8,945 nt of DNA from Desulfamplus sp. (GTDB taxonomy: Bacteria > Desulfobacterota > Desulfobacteria > Desulfobacterales > Desulfobacteraceae), in assembly GCA_015233755.1 (NCBI GenBank), contig JADFXA010000071.1:1-8945 (forward strand). Direction: 5' to 3'. Below the pieces are notes generated by a model. The model was not told where the DNA came from and made no database searches. It was given only the letters and a program-made list of their open reading frames with translations. Shown in pieces: positions 6,717-8,945 of the stretch (its first letter is position 1; each line of letters starts with the position of its first letter). Both the position numbers and the translations under genes were made by a program.

Positions 6717-7769
6717 ATGTTTCGTTTTGCATCTCCTTTGTTTTTAACTCTTATTTTGGTTATTCCAATAATATTTTTAATACATCGGAATAAAAAAAAT
6801 AATAAATTTGATAGAGCATACAATCAATGTGCTTCTATCAATGTATCTTCAATCTCATTTTTAAATACTCAATCAAATGTTAAATCTAATCAAAATTCAC
6901 TACAATCTACTTCCATTACCTTAACTCGACTCCTTCCGATCTTAAAATATACCGCACTTGCATTGATGATTATTGCCCTTGCTCGTCCTCAATGGGGAAC
7001 TAAGAAGACAGACGTAACCACAGAAGGTATAAACATAATTCTTGCTTTGGATTTGTCTGAATCAATGGCAGCTCTTGATTTTTCAAGTAAAGGAAAAATT
7101 ATTACTCGGCTTGATGCGGTTAAAGAGGTCGTAAGTGATTTTATAATGAAAAGAGAGGGTGATAGAATCGGTATGGTTGTATTTGGTTCTCAAGCATTTA
7201 CGCAGCTGCCGCTGACTCGTGATTATAATACAATCTCATTTGTGCTTGAGAAGCTCAAAATCGGTGCTGCTGGGCCAAGCACAGCAATTGGTGACGCAGT
7301 TGGAATCTCTCTTAAACGTCTTGAAGATATTAAGAGCAAATCAAACATCATTATTTTGCTTACTGATGGCAGCAGTAACAGCGGTGAACTTGCTCCTGAA
7401 ACAGCAGCATCAATTGCAGCAGAAAGAGGCGTTAAAATTTACACAATTGGAGTTGGAAAAGAGGGAAAAGCACCATTTCTAATCAATGATCCTGTTTTTG
7501 GCCAAAGATACGTTTATCAAAAAGTTGATATTGACCACGAAACTCTCAAAAAGATGGCTGACATGACCAAAGGCACTTTCTTTGCAGCAGAAGATGTCTC
7601 AACTCTTCAAAAGATATATCAGATGATTGACAATCTTGAAAAGACAAAAGTGGATGTCAAATCTTGGGCAGAATACAATGAACTATACCTATGGCTTTTA
7701 GTATCAGCTTTGATTTTGCTTGGGGTTTATACGGTTCTCTCAAATACAAGATTTATAAGAATACCCTAA
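6717..7769 (+). CDS. batA: BatA-like vWA membrane protein
   Basis: A 350-residue inner-membrane protein with a von Willebrand factor A domain exposed between membrane helices, as in BatA (aerotolerance operon). Helices lie at about 5-23, 72-90 and 322-340. The sequence LALARPQWG just after helix 2 is typical. The vWA domain (about 104-310) keeps a full MIDAS site: D112-x-S114-x-S116 in ALDLSES, T189 in GPSTAIGDA and D217 in LLTDGSS. The stretch between helices 1 and 2 (about 24-69) is long and N/S/Q-rich compared with the short basic loop usual here, but still holds the SSISFL segment. The start has GAGGTG about ten bases upstream, within the end of the preceding gene, two bases away. BatA is thought to partner BatB and the DUF58 protein under MoxR control. 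BatA and BatB are told apart by gene order and N-terminal sequence. Confidence 0.92.
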   Translation: MFRFASPLFLTLILVIPIIFLIHRNKKNNKFDRAYNQCASINVSSISFLNTQSNVKSNQNSLQSTSITLTRLLPILKYTALALMIIALARPQWGTKKTDVTTEGINIILALDLSESMAALDFSSKGKIITRLDAVKEVVSDFIMKREGDRIGMVVFGSQAFTQLPLTRDYNTISFVLEKLKIGAAGPSTAIGDAVGISLKRLEDIKSKSNIIILLTDGSSNSGELAPETAASIAAERGVKIYTIGVGKEGKAPFLINDPVFGQRYVYQKVDIDHETLKKMADMTKGTFFAAEDVSTLQKIYQMIDNLEKTKVDVKSWAEYNELYLWLLVSALILLGVYTVLSNTRFIRIP

Positions 7770-7792
7770 CTGCAAGGATATTGAGGCAACAG

Positions 7793-8945
7793 ATGAAATT
7801 TTCAAATCCAAATATGTTCTATCTGATATGGATTGTGGTGATGCTGCTTGGGTTTGTGATATACGGCACACGCAAACGCTCAAGAGTGGTGAAGCAATTC
7901 ATCTCTTCTCCTTTAATTGATACCATGATTAGTGGTTATAGTCCAAAACGTCATTGGATTAAGGGTATTTTGCTTACCCTTTCTCTATTTTTTCTTGTTC
8001 TATCTTTGACAGGTCCGCTTGTTGGATTCAGATGGGAAGAGGTTAAAGAGAAAGGCGTTGATATTATGATTGCATTGGATTGCTCAAGAAGTATGCTTGC
8101 AACAGATATAAAACCTACAAGATTAGAACAAGCTAAACGTGAAATCATTGATCTGCTTAACATGATGCACTCAGACAGGGCAGGTCTTGTTGCCTTTGCA
8201 GGCACATCAATTCTTCAATGCCCATTAACTCTCGACCATTCAGGATTCTCTATTTTTCTAAATGCCCTTAATCCTGATTATTTACCAATGGGCGGCACAG
8301 ACATAAGCGGTGCAATTAAAACCGCAATGAATGGTTTTGAGGGTAATTCAGAGACAGAAAAGGCGATCATCTTAATTACAGATGGGGAAAATACTGTTTC
8401 TGATCCAGTAGAAGTTGCAACTGAAGCAGCAAAAAAAGGTATTAAAATTTTTTGCATTGGTGTTGGACAAGAAGAGGGTTCACCTATACCAGATGCAAAT
8501 GGAGGTTTCAAAAAAGATGAGCAAGGTAAAATCATCATGTCAAAGGTTGATGATGAGGGTTTGCGTAAAATCGCAGCTGTTGGGAATGGGATTTATGTCA
8601 AATCGGTTGCTGGAGATATGGATTTAGATCAGATATACAACAACGAAATTCAGAAAAAAATGGAAAAGAAAACCCTTGAAAGCGGCAAAAAAAAAGTGTG
8701 GGAAAACAGATTTCAATGGATGCTTTTGCCAGCTATTTTGATGTTAATTGCCGAGATAGCTCTTTCTGAACGTAATGGCTCTTCTGATAATAAAAAATCT
8801 AATAGTGGTATTATAACTGGAATATTTATCTTATTCTCAACGCTTCTGATAAATATGTTTTTTATTAAAACCCCTGTATATGCAAGCAGTTCTGAGAGTG
8901 TGAAAAAAGGTATTGAAGCATACGAACAAGGAAAATATGAAGATG
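7793..8945 (+). CDS. batB: BatB-like vWA membrane protein, apparently continuing into a BatC-like TPR region (3' end outside window)
   Basis: The frame from the ATG at 7793 is open for 384 codons to the window edge. TTGAGG (7781-7786) lies six bases upstream of the ATG, and BatA ends 23 bases earlier. Helices are at about 8-24, 57-74, 308-323 and 338-357. The vWA domain (about 88-285) has an intact MIDAS: D96-x-S98-x-S100 in ALDCSRS, T169 in PMGGTD and D197 in ITDGEN, plus QCPLTLD typical of BatB. After helix 3 there is a polar loop (ERNGSSDNKKSNSG), a fourth helix ending in a signal-like PVYASSS, and then SVKKGIEAYEQGKYED, which reads as the first helix pair of a TPR. This matches BatB-BatC fusions, with the TPR part in the periplasm. 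The rest, and any batD, would lie beyond the window. Confidence 0.9.
   Translation, partial: MKFSNPNMFYLIWIVVMLLGFVIYGTRKRSRVVKQFISSPLIDTMISGYSPKRHWIKGILLTLSLFFLVLSLTGPLVGFRWEEVKEKGVDIMIALDCSRSMLATDIKPTRLEQAKREIIDLLNMMHSDRAGLVAFAGTSILQCPLTLDHSGFSIFLNALNPDYLPMGGTDISGAIKTAMNGFEGNSETEKAIILITDGENTVSDPVEVATEAAKKGIKIFCIGVGQEEGSPIPDANGGFKKDEQGKIIMSKVDDEGLRKIAAVGNGIYVKSVAGDMDLDQIYNNEIQKKMEKKTLESGKKKVWENRFQWMLLPAILMLIAEIALSERNGSSDNKKSNSGIITGIFILFSTLLINMFFIKTPVYASSSESVKKGIEAYEQGKYED

Noticed and set aside
7219..7482. 87-codon plus-strand frame inside batA
   Set aside because: It overlaps the vWA core, including MIDAS T189 and D217, in a different frame. The product is low-complexity L/Q-rich with no motif.
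1..8945. CRISPR arrays, tRNA/rRNA genes, insertion sequences, phage attachment sites
   Set aside because: No regularly spaced direct repeats, no cloverleaf or rRNA-like sequence, no transposase or terminal inverted repeats were seen on reading through the window.

Overview
The window is AT-rich (about 36-37% GC by eye) and densely coded. It carries seven protein genes and no recognisable RNA gene, insertion sequence or CRISPR array. Multi-PAS/GAF hybrid signalling, a chemotaxis-type fusion protein and a Bat (vWA) operon with a BatB-BatC-like fusion suggest a low-GC Gram-negative bacterium. A Desulfobacterota (Desulfobacterales-like) member would fit. This assignment is inference from gene style only.

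Region 1 (1-2926) is signalling. The window opens inside a large GAF-PAS-PAS histidine kinase read rightward. It meets a leftward single-domain response regulator across a short convergent spacer with a hairpin that could terminate transcription in both directions. A 226-base divergent spacer follows.

Region 2 (2927-5032) is one 701-residue gene with an unusual order: an N-terminal CheY-like receiver, a NrtA/NMT1_2-type periplasmic-binding-protein fold with no signal peptide, a repeat-containing linker, and a C-terminal CheW domain. It reads as a cytoplasmic protein that could link phosphorylation, small-molecule binding and the chemotaxis kinase array. This is the most interesting gene in the window.

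Region 3 (5083 to the end) is a tight rightward operon of the aerotolerance/Bat type: DUF58 protein, DUF4381-like membrane protein, BatA, and BatB running off the window, apparently into a BatC-like TPR region. The MoxR AAA+ ATPase gene usually found just upstream of the DUF58 gene is not there; the CheY-SBP-CheW fusion occupies that place. The vWA proteins keep their MIDAS metal-site residues.

A theme across the window is that several proteins carry N/Q/S/D-rich, partly repetitive segments at domain edges or loops (PAS1 of the kinase, its ATPase region, the SBP-CheW linker, the N terminus of the DUF4381 protein, the BatA linker). Two of these are visible as imperfect tandem DNA repeats, which suggests in-frame repeat expansion as a genome habit.
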